Shown piece after piece: positions 1 through 9,141 of a stretch of 64,000 nucleotides of DNA. The position numbers and the translations under genes were made by a program. Numbering within the stretch: position 1 is the stretch's first letter; each line of letters begins with the position of its first letter. The DNA comes from Corallium rubrum (taxonomy: Eukaryota; Cnidaria; Anthozoa; Scleralcyonacea; Coralliidae). The stretch is taken from positions 699,001 through 763,000 of the forward strand of contig CAXIUP010000176.1 in NCBI GenBank assembly GCA_964035015.1, written 5' to 3'. Under the pieces are notes generated by a model. It did not search any database. It was not told where the DNA came from and saw only the letters and a list, made by a program, of their open reading frames with translations.

Positions 1-457
1 CCCTTGTAGGCCCTACTTGGCATTTTCTGGCCCGTTTAGGCCTTTTGGCCCGTTCAAAGAAAATCCCAGCCCCCCCCCCCCCCCCCCATCACCCTCGGGC
101 ACCCCCAAAGATACTACCAATACCCCTGGGGTGCCCCCGAAGATATCCCCATCACCCCTGTACCAAAGGAATATCAGAAAGACATACATTATTTGTAAAT
201 ACTTTATTGAACTTCAGCATAGTACAGAAGATAATGTTTCAACGATTTAACAGTAACTTTAATTCTTATAATTGGTTTCATTCCAGTACTATGACGTTTA
301 GATTGATTGTAGCAGTACACTAGTTTTTTGTAATACTGGTTTCTTTCGTTTGATGAAATCTAAACATATATTCAAAATACACCGTCCTATATAGCCTTTA
401 ATAAACCATTATCAGTATGCCTCAATGTCGCTTTTCTCAGGTATTGAGCACTTATTT

Positions 458-1269
458 TTATACCCTGGGTTGATATACATAATGTGTATCAGTTGGAAAT
501 ATTCCGGATCTTACTCGGATTTCATCGGGACATGTCGGCGTGAGATCGACAAACAGGTAAGAATACGGCTCTTTGGTTGCCATCTGGTAGGCTTGCTGGA
601 AAAACTTTGTGTTGTCTGGATATACTGTTTAGCAAGATGAGTCACTTGACTTGCATCAGGAACATTTTTTGTTAGGACAAAGTAACTAGCGTTGAGAGAG
701 ATGGTACGATGGTCTTTGCTTTGATGAAATACGTTTTGCACAATATAAATCACGCTGAGATTACCATGGTGCGATTTCTTCGTGAACAGTTTGGCAATAA
801 TCGTATCTTTTTCTCCCATCATGTCATCAATGATAAATAGATTTCTTATTTGGGGATTAATACTATCCAATATAGATTCGGATAAACCTTGCACAAACTG
901 AATCCCAGGAATAAGAAGTTCCATTTTAGCAAACGTGTCTTGGTACTCAGAATAAAAATAAATTATATTTTCTGGGACAGGGTCGATCATGATTTGGGCG
1001 TTGGCTAACAATTCCTTGACAAAGGTTGTCTTCCCAGTCTTGGTCCCCCCAGAGACCAAGAGCCCAAAGGGATGTGTTAATTGTATGGAGTATGTCTTTT
1101 TGTTGTCTTGGTAATTCGACGCGGTTCCATCAAATGGCGAATGCTTAAATGTAGAATCAGTAGACATCGTTTGTATTGGCCGATCTCCCCCATGCAGGAC
1201 CTTTATGTGGCGTTGTAAATTAACTTGTCTTGAAAAGCTCTTTCCGCAAATATTACAAGCGCTAGGCAT
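458..1269 (-). pseudogene. C2H2 zinc finger-packaging ATPase pseudogene, left arm
   Basis: Read on the minus strand from the ATG at 1267-1269. Residues about 4-27 form a C-x2-C-x12-H-x4-H zinc finger. A P-loop follows (GGTKTGKTT, about residue 75), then a Walker B with the DD signature (LFIIDDMM) about 70 residues later. This spacing and the acidic pair resemble A32/FtsK-HerA packaging ATPases, which pump DNA into capsids in Polintons, adintoviruses and large DNA viruses. The frame is open for most of its length but loses one base near 618-628, so the last ~55 codons, ending at the stop at 458-460, lie in another frame. It faces its twin at 1873 head to head across the central repeat, which would place any shared promoter between 1270 and 1872. 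The family assignment rests on motifs only. Confidence 0.6.
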
Positions 1270-1431
1270 GTTCACACAACAACTCTCAAATTACTTGTGA
1301 AAATGTCTGGGAGAAAAGTAAGATTATATCCTTGAGTTTCTTCTCTAATGCATGTGGGATACCAAAACGAACCAATGCGCAGCTGCACGTCATTTGGACG
1401 TTACTTAGACGCCGCCTCTAAGGGATTAACC

Positions 1432-1716
1432 CATGAGTAGATGAGTAACTCACGAGTTACTCATGAGTAAATGAGTAACTCATGAGTTACTCATGAGTAA
1501 GTGAGTAACTCATGAGTAAATGAGTAACTCATGAGTTACTCATGAGTAAATGAGTAACCCGTGAGTAAATGAGTAACTCATGAGTTACTCATTTACTCAT
1601 GAGTAACTCATGAGTTACTCATTTACTCACGAGTTACTCATTTACTCATGAGTAACTCATGAGTTACTCATTTACTCATGAGTAACTCGTGAGTTACTCA
1701 TTTACTCATGGGTTAA
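1432..1716. repeat. Central satellite made of self-complementary units
   Basis: Tandem and alternating copies of ATGAGTAACTC / GAGTTACTCAT, sometimes spaced by AAATGAGTAA. The core GAGTAACTCATGAGTTACTC is itself a perfect 20 bp palindrome. The array fills the centre of the 3.1 kb palindrome between the two divergent ATPase genes. Confidence 0.85.
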
Positions 1717-1872
1717 TCCCTTAGAGGCGGCGTCTTGGTAACGTCCAAGTGACGTTCAGCTGCGCATTGGTTCGTTTTGGTATCCCACATGCATTAGAGA
1801 AGAAACTCAAGGATATAATCTTACTTTTCTCCCAGACATTTTCACAAGTAATTTGAGAGTTGTTGTGTGAAC

Positions 1873-2682
1873 ATGCCTAGCGCTTGTAATATTTGCGGAA
1901 AGAGCTTTTCAAGACAATTTAATTTACAACGCCACATAAAGGTCCTGCATGGGGGAGATCGACCAATACAAACGATGTCTACTGATTCTACATTTAAGCA
2001 TTCGCCATTTGATGGAACCGCGTCGAATTACCAAGACAACAAAAAGACATACTCCATACAATTAACACATTCCTTTGGGCTCTTGGTCTCTGGGGGAACC
2101 AAGACTGGGAAGACAACCTTTGTCAAGGAATTGTTAGCCAACGCCCAAATCATGATCGACCCTGTCCCAGAAAATATATTTTATTTTTATTGAGTACCAA
2201 GACACGTTTGCTAAAATGGAACTTCTTATTCCTGGGATTCAGTTTGTGCAAGGTTTATCCGAATCTATATTGGATAGTATTAATCCCCAAATAAGAAATC
2301 TATTTATCATTGATGACATGATGGGAGAAAAAGATACGATTATTGCCAAACTGTTCACGAAGAAATCGCACCATGGTAATCTCAGCGTGATTTATTTTGT
2401 GCAAAACTTATTTCATCAAAGCAAAGACCATCGTACCATCTCTCTCAACGATAGTTACTTTGTCCTAACAAAAAATGTTCCTGATGCAAGTCAAGTGACT
2501 CATCTTGCTAAACATTTGTATCCAGACAACACAAGTTTTTCCAGCAAGCCTACCAGATGGCAACCAAAGAGCCGTATTCTTACCTGTTTGTCGATCTCAC
2601 GCCGACATGTCCCGATGAAATCCAAGTAAGATCTGGAATATTTCCGACTGATACACATTATGTATATCAACCCAGGGTATAA
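1873..2682 (+). pseudogene. C2H2 zinc finger-packaging ATPase pseudogene, right arm
   Basis: Mirror copy of the gene at 458-1269, starting at ATG 1873 with the same zinc finger (CNIC...H-x4-H), the same P-loop and the same Walker B (LFIIDDMMGE). It carries two breaks that the other arm does not have: loss of two bases at about 2190-2192, directly after the beta-strand between the Walker motifs, and loss of one base near 2534. The left arm is intact at both sites but broken elsewhere. The homologous C-terminal part continues in another frame to a stop at 2680-2682. The element is therefore dead in both arms and the arms have mutated independently. Family assignment as for the left copy. Confidence 0.6.
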
Positions 2683-3207
2683 AAATAAGTGCTCAATACC
2701 TGAGAAAAGCGACATTGAGACATACTGATAATGGTTTATTAAAGGCTATATAGGACGGTGTATTTTGAATATATGTTTAGATTTCATCAAACGAAAGAAA
2801 CCAGTATTACAAAAAACTAGTGTACTGCTACAATCAATCTAAACGTCATAGTACTGGAATGAAACCAATTATAAGAATTAAAGTTACTGTTAAATCGTTG
2901 AAACATTATCTTCTGTACTATGCTGAAGTTCAATAAAGTATTTACAAATAATGTATGTCTTTCTGATATTCCTTTGGTACAGGGGTGATGGGGATATCTT
3001 TGGGGGCACCCCAGGGGTATTGGTAGTTTCTTTGGGGGTGCCCGAGGGTGATTGGGGGGGGGGGGGGGGGAGGTTTATCTTTGAACGGGCAAAAGGCCTA
3101 AACGGGCCAGAAAATGCCAAGTAGGGCCTACAAGGGCCTAATAAAAGCACCTAACATGCCAAAAAATGTCAAATGCTTTCTGTCATTGCTCGAGTAAACA
3201 ACTAAAC

Positions 3208-3600
3208 ATGGGTCGCACACGTAGAAAGTGTCCTGTCTTCGGTTGCGGAAGCACTAATGTTGCAAGGCTAGCAAATCATCTTCATCAAGTACATCACATG
3301 GATATCAAAGAACGCACTAAATGGCTAAAATGGAGTAAAATTGGAATATGTGTTCCTTTACAGGGTAAAGAAACTATCTCAGAAAGCACAGAACTAAATA
3401 TGGGGAAAACTTTGAAAAGCATTATAACGAGACAAGAGGAAATGGCAACAAACTTCAATAATTATCTAAGAGAGCAGCATGGGGAGTCCGTAAATAATAA
3501 ACAACTCAAAAAACGGAAAATATCAAAATTCCCTATAAAGAGCGAGCAGTGCTTTGACAACAGAGAAACAAACGATATCTCTAAGAAGTGGGTGCGCTAG
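3208..3600 (+). CDS. Small zinc-finger protein of unknown role
   Basis: An open frame of about 130 codons from ATG 3208 (an in-frame ATG also lies at 3166). The N-terminus is basic (MGRTRRK), followed by a C-x4-C-x10-H-x4-H arrangement (CPVFGC ... NHLHQVH) and a conserved-looking WLKWSKIG segment; the rest is Lys/Glu-rich and looks disordered. The layout suggests a nucleic-acid-binding zinc finger. It lies about 70 bases outside the right end of the ATPase palindrome and points away from it, so it may belong to the same virus-like element. I do not recognise a named family; it could equally be a repeat-derived gene typical of cnidarian genomes. Confidence 0.5.
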   Translation: MGRTRRKCPVFGCGSTNVARLANHLHQVHHMDIKERTKWLKWSKIGICVPLQGKETISESTELNMGKTLKSIITRQEEMATNFNNYLREQHGESVNNKQLKKRKISKFPIKSEQCFDNRETNDISKKWVR

Positions 3601-3886
3601 AAGAAATTGTAAACGCAGGACAGTTTATGTAAATAATTAGCTGTCAATATGCACACTGTAATTTGTTATAAATATGAAAATAAACTACAAAGAACTATAA
3701 TAATTATAATATTGCTCGTATGTCTTTATGAATTTTTCTTCAGATAAAATTACACACGTATAAAATTACACATCTTTCTTACACACTATATATATATATA
3801 TAGTCCAAGTAATTTTATTTTTTTTAAACTTAAAACATAATTTAACTTTGGATTAACTCGATAATGTTCTCACAACACATATAGCA
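3601..3886. other. AT-rich spacer
   Basis: AT-rich sequence with a short (TA)n run near 3789-3802 between two convergent ORFs. No gene seen. Confidence 0.6.
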
Positions 3887-4369
3887 TTAGTTCAGATTGC
3901 TTTTCGTCGTTAAGTTTCTAGACTTTTCAAGAAGGTACTCCTCGTAAGCCTCCCGAGGATTCTTTATCATACTCGTAAATTTTACACCAGTGTCTTTCAC
4001 TTCGCACAGATACTTTAATGGGCAGCTAAACAGAACAGATATAGAAAGAATATTTGGCGAGTCGTCAATTTCCTTCGGCTCGACAATTGTCTCTGAAGTT
4101 TTTTGAGAGTCTCTTTGATTTCGTAATTTCAACGCCTCTCCCGCTTCGTTGAACTCTATCCAGATTCGCTCATCGACGTTTGTCCTGGTCTCTTCGTAGC
4201 ACCATCTCCGTTGCTCATCATCTGTTAGGCAACTATGTTGTTTCTGACTAGGATGGTTAGTCCTACAACCATTGCACTTTTCACGACAAAGCTTCGAATA
4301 TTCTTCCCACAAAGTTTCATTGTAAATAGCTTCGAACATTGAAAACAATTTTTCATATAAACCCTCCAT
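3887..4369 (-). CDS. Unknown protein with CxxC/HPSQ Cys-His motif
   Basis: A 160-codon open frame on the minus strand. Residues about 28-47 hold the pattern C-x3-C-x2-C-x3-HPSQ-x2-H-x-C-L, which probably binds a metal. The flanks are acidic and helical in character (EEYSKLCREKC before, DDEQRRW after). The C-terminal half contains a hydrophobic stretch (ILSISVLFSCPLKYL) and a charged tail. A paralogue with the same motif lies at 6109-6414. I know this motif only as a recurrent one in uncharacterised cnidarian proteins, often near virus-like or transposon genes; that recollection is not verified here. No function is proposed. Confidence 0.5.
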   Translation of the reverse strand: MEGLYEKLFSMFEAIYNETLWEEYSKLCREKCNGCRTNHPSQKQHSCLTDDEQRRWCYEETRTNVDERIWIEFNEAGEALKLRNQRDSQKTSETIVEPKEIDDSPNILSISVLFSCPLKYLCEVKDTGVKFTSMIKNPREAYEEYLLEKSRNLTTKSNLN

Positions 4370-6108
4370 CCTGCGGTCTTACTCCAACAGCAAATAGTAA
4401 GCAAATGATACGCCGAGAAAACCGACGCCGTGAATAAGCATATTAATTAGGATTTGTTTGTCTAAGCACTGACGTCGCCCAGACTTGCCCAGACTTCTTC
4501 TTTTGTTTAAATTGCTAATGAGTCAATAACATCAATAGTGTACATGGACTTATACAAACATTAGCAACATTGCACTCAGCACATAATGGTATACAACCGT
4601 AATAGACGCCTATACGTTTTGGTTACTGCTTGTTGTCAACAAAGATTTAGTCGTTGCGGTGATTTTCTTCATGATGAGTGAAGAAAAGTACGAAGAAGAA
4701 AATAAAGAATGGAGACGAGCGATAAACCTTCGACTTTAGCTACGGGATCATCAGCTTATAGAAAACCGCAGGGCCGAAGATTTAAACACGCAATTACTTC
4801 GAGCATATACAATCTTAAAACTAAAGAAAAGAAAGACACTACAGAGAATGATCATAATATGTCAAGAGAATTAAGTGACAGAGCCTTGGTGTCTGAATGA
4901 AAAGCAGGCATTTGAAAAACGGTGCTCTTATCGTAACGATAAAATATCATATTGTTTAACAATTTACGCTAATATGTAGTTGGAGAAAAGAAGGAAAAGA
5001 AGAGAAACTACGCTAGTACGATTTCCCAAGGCTTATATCGAGCGGATATTCGAACAGTCAAGGGATATGTTATACGAAGAGACAAAGCAGTTTTAGATAT
5101 AACATTAGTGCTTATACAAACTTTTGAAAAGTTGTGATTGAGTAAACGTACTGCCTATATGGGGACTAAGCAGTTTATCTCCGAACATTACAAATAATCC
5201 TTTACACGTAGAGACGCCCAACGCTAAAGACTTTCTCCATTAATTCTGCGATTAATTTGTGTGATGGTAAATATGAAATTATATATTTTTGAAACTTGAT
5301 CTCGTTACTTAGTCTTGTTATAAAAAACGTTTCTGTAAACAAATCACATTTTAAAAATTACAAGCTTTTAAGAGCTACCATCATTGAAAGAATACAAACG
5401 AGATATTCTCATGCCTAAAGACTTAAAATAGGAGGTGTACACTCCAGGAATCCCACACGTGAAAGACACCGTTTGTCAAACATTTGGAACTTCGGAAATC
5501 AGTCAGAGAGCTATCGGGAATGACGTATTTATTACACGGGGGGCTGGTTTAAGAATTAGGGTTGGGGGGTTGGATAAAGGTTAGGGTTAAGAGACTCTCT
5601 AAGGAGCCTGAGACGAATGAAGGACGCGACGCGGTTTCTCTCTGGTAACACTGTTAATGACCTTCTCGACTAGACTTGCCCAAGCGCTTAATCCTCTTAA
5701 TGACCCCTAATGAGTTTCTCTTTTGTCTCCTGCACGTGCACTGAGGATAAATATGCAAATATCACACTTAGTAACAGAAAGCGTAGCAACGCTTTCAAAG
5801 TAATAAATCGCTTTGCCTTTATATTTCGACATTTAAAATCGTTCTTTTTACGGCTTCTCGAAGTGATTCCTCATTCTATCTTCCTACGATTTCCTCGCTT
5901 ATAAAGAAGGGATTAGTTAGCAATAATTCTTTATTAGCCATATTTAAGACAAAACACAACATTTATACAAAAAAATCATTTATTTCTTTCTCTCCAATAA
6001 GAAAGATATACTAGAATACATTTCATTTCTGGATTCTCCGCACTATTATGCAATTGCCACAGTGCATACAATATGGACTCTGACGTGTTTTCTAAATGTC
6101 TTAAAAGT
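4370..6108. other. Mostly noncoding spacer of the left element
   Basis: Contains one short open frame (4709-4900, +, 63 codons, Lys/Ser/Thr-rich, no family recognised), an A/G-rich stretch near 4990, and a G-rich patch at 5536-5592 with TTAGGGTT-like units. Nothing here can be assigned to a known gene. Confidence 0.5.
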
Positions 6109-6414
6109 TCATGAGCGTCTTTGTGACACCTGATCTTCAGTACTCTTGTCCCAAATCAATCGTTTATCGTTTACAAATGCAATAGCATCTTTGCAGTACA
6201 ATTCCCATCTTTCTTCCTCGGTCATCATGAGGCAATCATGCTGGCGCTGACTGGGGTGATCAATCTTACAACCACAACAGTTTTCTTCGCATAATTTCTC
6301 GATTTCAGTGGCGATGGCGTCTGTGTATATGGTCTCTATCAATGGAAACAGCTTTTGGTATTCGACAACGGACACTTCGTCGACATGTACTTTATTTCCC
6401 CACACACGCTTCAC
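6109..6414 (-). CDS. Unknown protein with HPSQ Cys-His motif, paralogue
   Basis: A 101-codon open frame on the minus strand. Its middle has C-x3-C-x2-C-x3-HPSQ-x2-H-x-C-L-M followed by EEERW, closely matching the ORF at 3887-4369 (same cysteines, HPSQ and trailing acidic-Trp segment). The N-terminal part (EYQKLFPLIETIY) corresponds to EKLFSMFEAIY in the other copy. It is shorter, lacking the C-terminal ~50 residues. Two copies in the same orientation 2 kb apart suggest duplication within one element. Function unknown. Confidence 0.5.
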   Translation of the reverse strand: MKRVWGNKVHVDEVSVVEYQKLFPLIETIYTDAIATEIEKLCEENCCGCKIDHPSQRQHDCLMMTEEERWELYCKDAIAFVNDKRLIWDKSTEDQVSQRRS

Positions 6415-6691
6415 ATTTACGGTTTCTAGATCGTCGAGTATTCATGTCTCAGTTCTAAACGGCTTTCAACAAACGTTCCAATCTTTCTCCAAAGTCTCGA
6501 ACAAGTATAGATTCATCCAACGAACTTAGCCGACCAGACCAGGTGTAATCCTAACATCGTAATGTCCGAGCGTATATAATTCCATGTATCATATAATTAT
6601 CCTAGTCTTGCGCAATCATGTCACAGGCGTGAGTCATGGTGCGTGAGTCACGCTGAATATTAATAAGGCGGCATCCCTTTGGTCCCTGGAT

Positions 6692-6709
6692 GGGGGGGGG
6701 GGGGGGGGG
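6692..6709. repeat. Poly-G tract (18 G)
   Basis: Uninterrupted run of 18 G following CCTGGAT; comparable to the poly-C/G run in the outer arms of the palindrome at 1-3136. Confidence 0.9.
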
Positions 6710-6835
6710 TCATCTACGAATAGTGGACTCCAATGATATGGAGCATATCCAGGGTAACAGATTTCACAGGTAACACATTTCACTGTGACACCGCTAACTT
6801 ATCAGGGCATTGCAATTATGTTTACCTGCGGAACG

Positions 6836-7227
6836 CTTCGCTTCATGTAGCCTGTGTCACAACCCTGACAAGGTAAGAGTATAAGGTCTGAACACTCGAG
6901 CGATTGCTTGTTCTTGCAAAATTAAATCCCAAGTTTTGGGGGAAATAATTTATCTCACCTTAAAAAAATAATGACGTAGTTTTGTGGTCACTATACCCAC
7001 TTTTACAAGGTAAATCGAGAGACAGGGTCAGCAGTTGGTTTGTAATATATGTATACCTATGCTATTTTTGGCGGATTTGATCGCGTTGCATGATAATAAT
7101 TAACATATTTAGTTCTAATATCGTCCTAGTCTTCTCCCGGCAGGAACAAGCAAACGCTCGAGTGTTCACAGACCTTATTGCTCTTATACTGAGTTGAGGC
7201 TGTGACACAGGCTACGCTTCACGGAGA
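6836..7227. mobile_element. MITE-like element with ~85 bp imperfect inverted ends
   Basis: The sequence from 6836 (CGCTTCATGTAGCCTGTGTC ...) to about 6920 reappears inverted at about 7140-7227. Shared blocks include TAAGGTCTG, GAACACTCGAGCG and TTGCTTGTTC. The interior, about 220 bases, has no ORF. Confidence 0.6.
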
Positions 7228-7276
7228 TCGTCAAAAGATCGTCAAAAGATCATGCAAGAGGATTGCAATGATATCG

Positions 7277-8013
7277 TTAATTATATATCCTTCTGTAATC
7301 AGGCCCAAATACTGCAATTTCATTGGTTTAGAGGAGTGCGATTTGAGCATTAATCGCACCTCTTGCTAGCTGTAATCGCACACCTGCTTCAGCCAATGGA
7401 AATCAAGCTAGCTATCAAAATTGTCCAATCACAGTTCAGCACCTAAGCTGTAGGATTTTGCCGGATTTTTCAAAAAATTAAAAAATGGAGGATTTTAAAT
7501 ATTAAAATATAGAATTTAAATTTGTATTTTTTTGTATACGTTTTGAAAACAGTGTCGTGTCCCCAACAAATTAAAAACAAAGTATTATCCAGATTGGCAC
7601 CCGGGTATTTCTTAAATATTTTAGTCAGTAAAGTAGCAACACTCGGTGAAATACAGTAAAGCTTAAACTGCATGAGTGTGTTTATAAATACATACGTATA
7701 AACACACTATAAAGTAAAGACAAACAGCACTAAATTACTCACATTTTTGGTTCTTGTCATTCTTTATCAATAACTCCCGGTTTTACCTCACATATAATTG
7801 TATGAACTCCTCATAAATTCACTTTATTATTAAAAAAACTCCTCGACGAGTCTCCGTATATTAAAAGAAATGGCCGCCTGACATTTGCATTTTTTGCGGG
7901 CCATGTTGAGAGGCCTAGGTCTAGAACCCAAAAGTTGGGCTACTATGAAGTATTTGCTGTCGAAAACAAAGAAGACGAGGACATGACCTGATTACAGAAG
8001 GATATATAATTAA
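7277..8013. mobile_element. TTAA-flanked MITE with perfect 27 bp terminal repeats
   Basis: Bases 7277-7303 are the exact reverse complement of 7987-8013, and both outer ends are TTAA. The body of about 730 bases has only a short ORF in AT-rich sequence. TTAA target duplications are used by piggyBac and Kolobok transposases, so this is probably a non-autonomous element mobilised by one of them. Confidence 0.7.
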
Positions 8014-8014
8014 T

Positions 8015-8158
8015 GGGTAATAGAACGAATTGAATCGTGCTATTAATGCCAAATCATACTCGTGATTAACAAATCAACCTCCCGCTTCGCGGTCGGTCGA
8101 TTTTGTAATCACTCATATGATTTTGGCATTAATAGCACTCCTCGTCGTTCTATTACCC
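8015..8158. repeat. Hairpin repeat, ~144 bp
   Basis: GGGTAATAGAACGA at the left pairs with TCGTTCTATTACCC at the right, and TGCTATTAATGCCAAATCAT pairs with its mirror; the loop centre is CTTCGCGGTCG. It directly abuts the TTAA element at 7277-8013. Confidence 0.75.
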
Positions 8159-8650
8159 TCATTAATTGCACTCTCCGGAGTGCAAATTAATGTTACCATG
8201 GTGACAGTGGTAAAAAATAAAATTCAAAATGGCGGCTTATTTTCAAATTGAAAGATTTTGGCTTTTCCAACGACTTGTGGAACACTTTCAACTGAAAATT
8301 TCATGTAAATATTTGAAGATCAATACAGGTAACATCTGCTCACCATAAGTGAAACTGTTTGTTGTCCAGTTGTAACGAAACAAGATGTTTTCAAACGCGC
8401 GAATTACTACGAAGCGTACGACAAGGATTGACACTTCAGGTAATTGTAAATTGGTTTAGAAGTTTGTGATTACTTATAGTTAGTTGCCAGAAAGAAAAAT
8501 TAATTCACTGCTTTGAATAACGTTTTAAGATTGTCTGTGGTTGTATGGCCAATAAACATTCAAATTAAGACAAAAAATTTTGACTGTAATTAAGATAGAT
8601 ATCGTAATTTTGTCATGCATATAATAAACAAGTAATCATGATTTTGCTCA

Positions 8651-8852
8651 TGCAATTAATGATTTTACACTATACGAGTGATATTTGAAAATTGATCCAA
8701 AATTGCACGAGCCGTAGGCGAGTGCAATTTGGCTCAATTTTCAAATATCACTCGTGATATTTGAAAATTGAGCCAAATTGCACTCGCCTACGGCTCGTGT
8801 AATTTTGGATCAATTTTCAAATATCACTTGTAGTGTAAAATCATTAATTGCA
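8651..8852. repeat. 202 bp near-perfect palindrome
   Basis: The left half (TGCAATTAATGATTTTACAC ...) is mirrored almost base for base by the right half (... AGTGTAAAATCATTAATTGCA) around a centre near 8751, with an inner GC-rich block (GAGCCGTAGGCGAGTGC) on each side. No coding capacity. Confidence 0.85.
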
Positions 8853-9078
8853 CTCGCTATCATATGATTACCTATACTAATAAAGATCACATCAATAAGA
8901 ATCACACAATAAATACTACATGAATAAAAGATGATGCGCTCGGACGAATCGGAGGTGACTCGGAAAAAGCGCTAAGATAAGGACCCGGACGATGTGGACG
9001 TATTAAAACACTTGTTTGGCAATAATTCAAACCCTACGTGTTGTATAAGCACCCTGTATTTTTTATTTTTCCTGACAG

Positions 9079-9141
9079 GAGGTTTTTAACATTGAAGGAA
9101 TTTCTGTTTCTTGGGTGGATTTCGATCGCGGTGACAAAGAG
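9079..9141 (+). CDS. SSB: La exon (xRRM beta1-beta2)
   Basis: A polypyrimidine acceptor (TTTTTCCTGACAG) precedes, and GTATGG follows as donor. The exon is 21 codons in phase 0: EVFNIEGISVSWVDFDRGDK plus E. Confidence 0.75.

Larger units (their letters stand above)
1..3136. mobile_element. 3.1 kb palindromic virus-like element (left end cut by window)
   Basis: Bases 1-16 are the exact reverse complement of 3121-3136, and the two halves match along their length, giving arms of about 1.56 kb around a centre near 1568. Each arm runs from an outer noncoding part of about 450 bases, including an 18 C (70-87) or 17 G (3054-3070) run, through an ATPase gene to a central short repeat. The arms differ by scattered substitutions and by different small deletions, so they have decayed separately. 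A fold-back copy of the end of a larger DNA virus-like element (Polinton/adintovirus type) is the best reading, but no polymerase, integrase or capsid gene is visible. The true left end may lie outside the window. Confidence 0.7.

Noticed and set aside
17..323. Two overlapping proline-rich ORFs at the left edge
   Set aside because: They arise from the poly-C tract in the noncoding outer arm; the mirrored arm at 2890-3150 gives the same artefact.
1432..1716. CRISPR-like regular repeat
   Set aside because: No constant repeat with unique spacers; units are contiguous palindromic satellite repeats in a eukaryotic sequence.
5536..5592. Telomere-like TTAGGG units
   Set aside because: Only one or two exact units in G-rich sequence, not an array.
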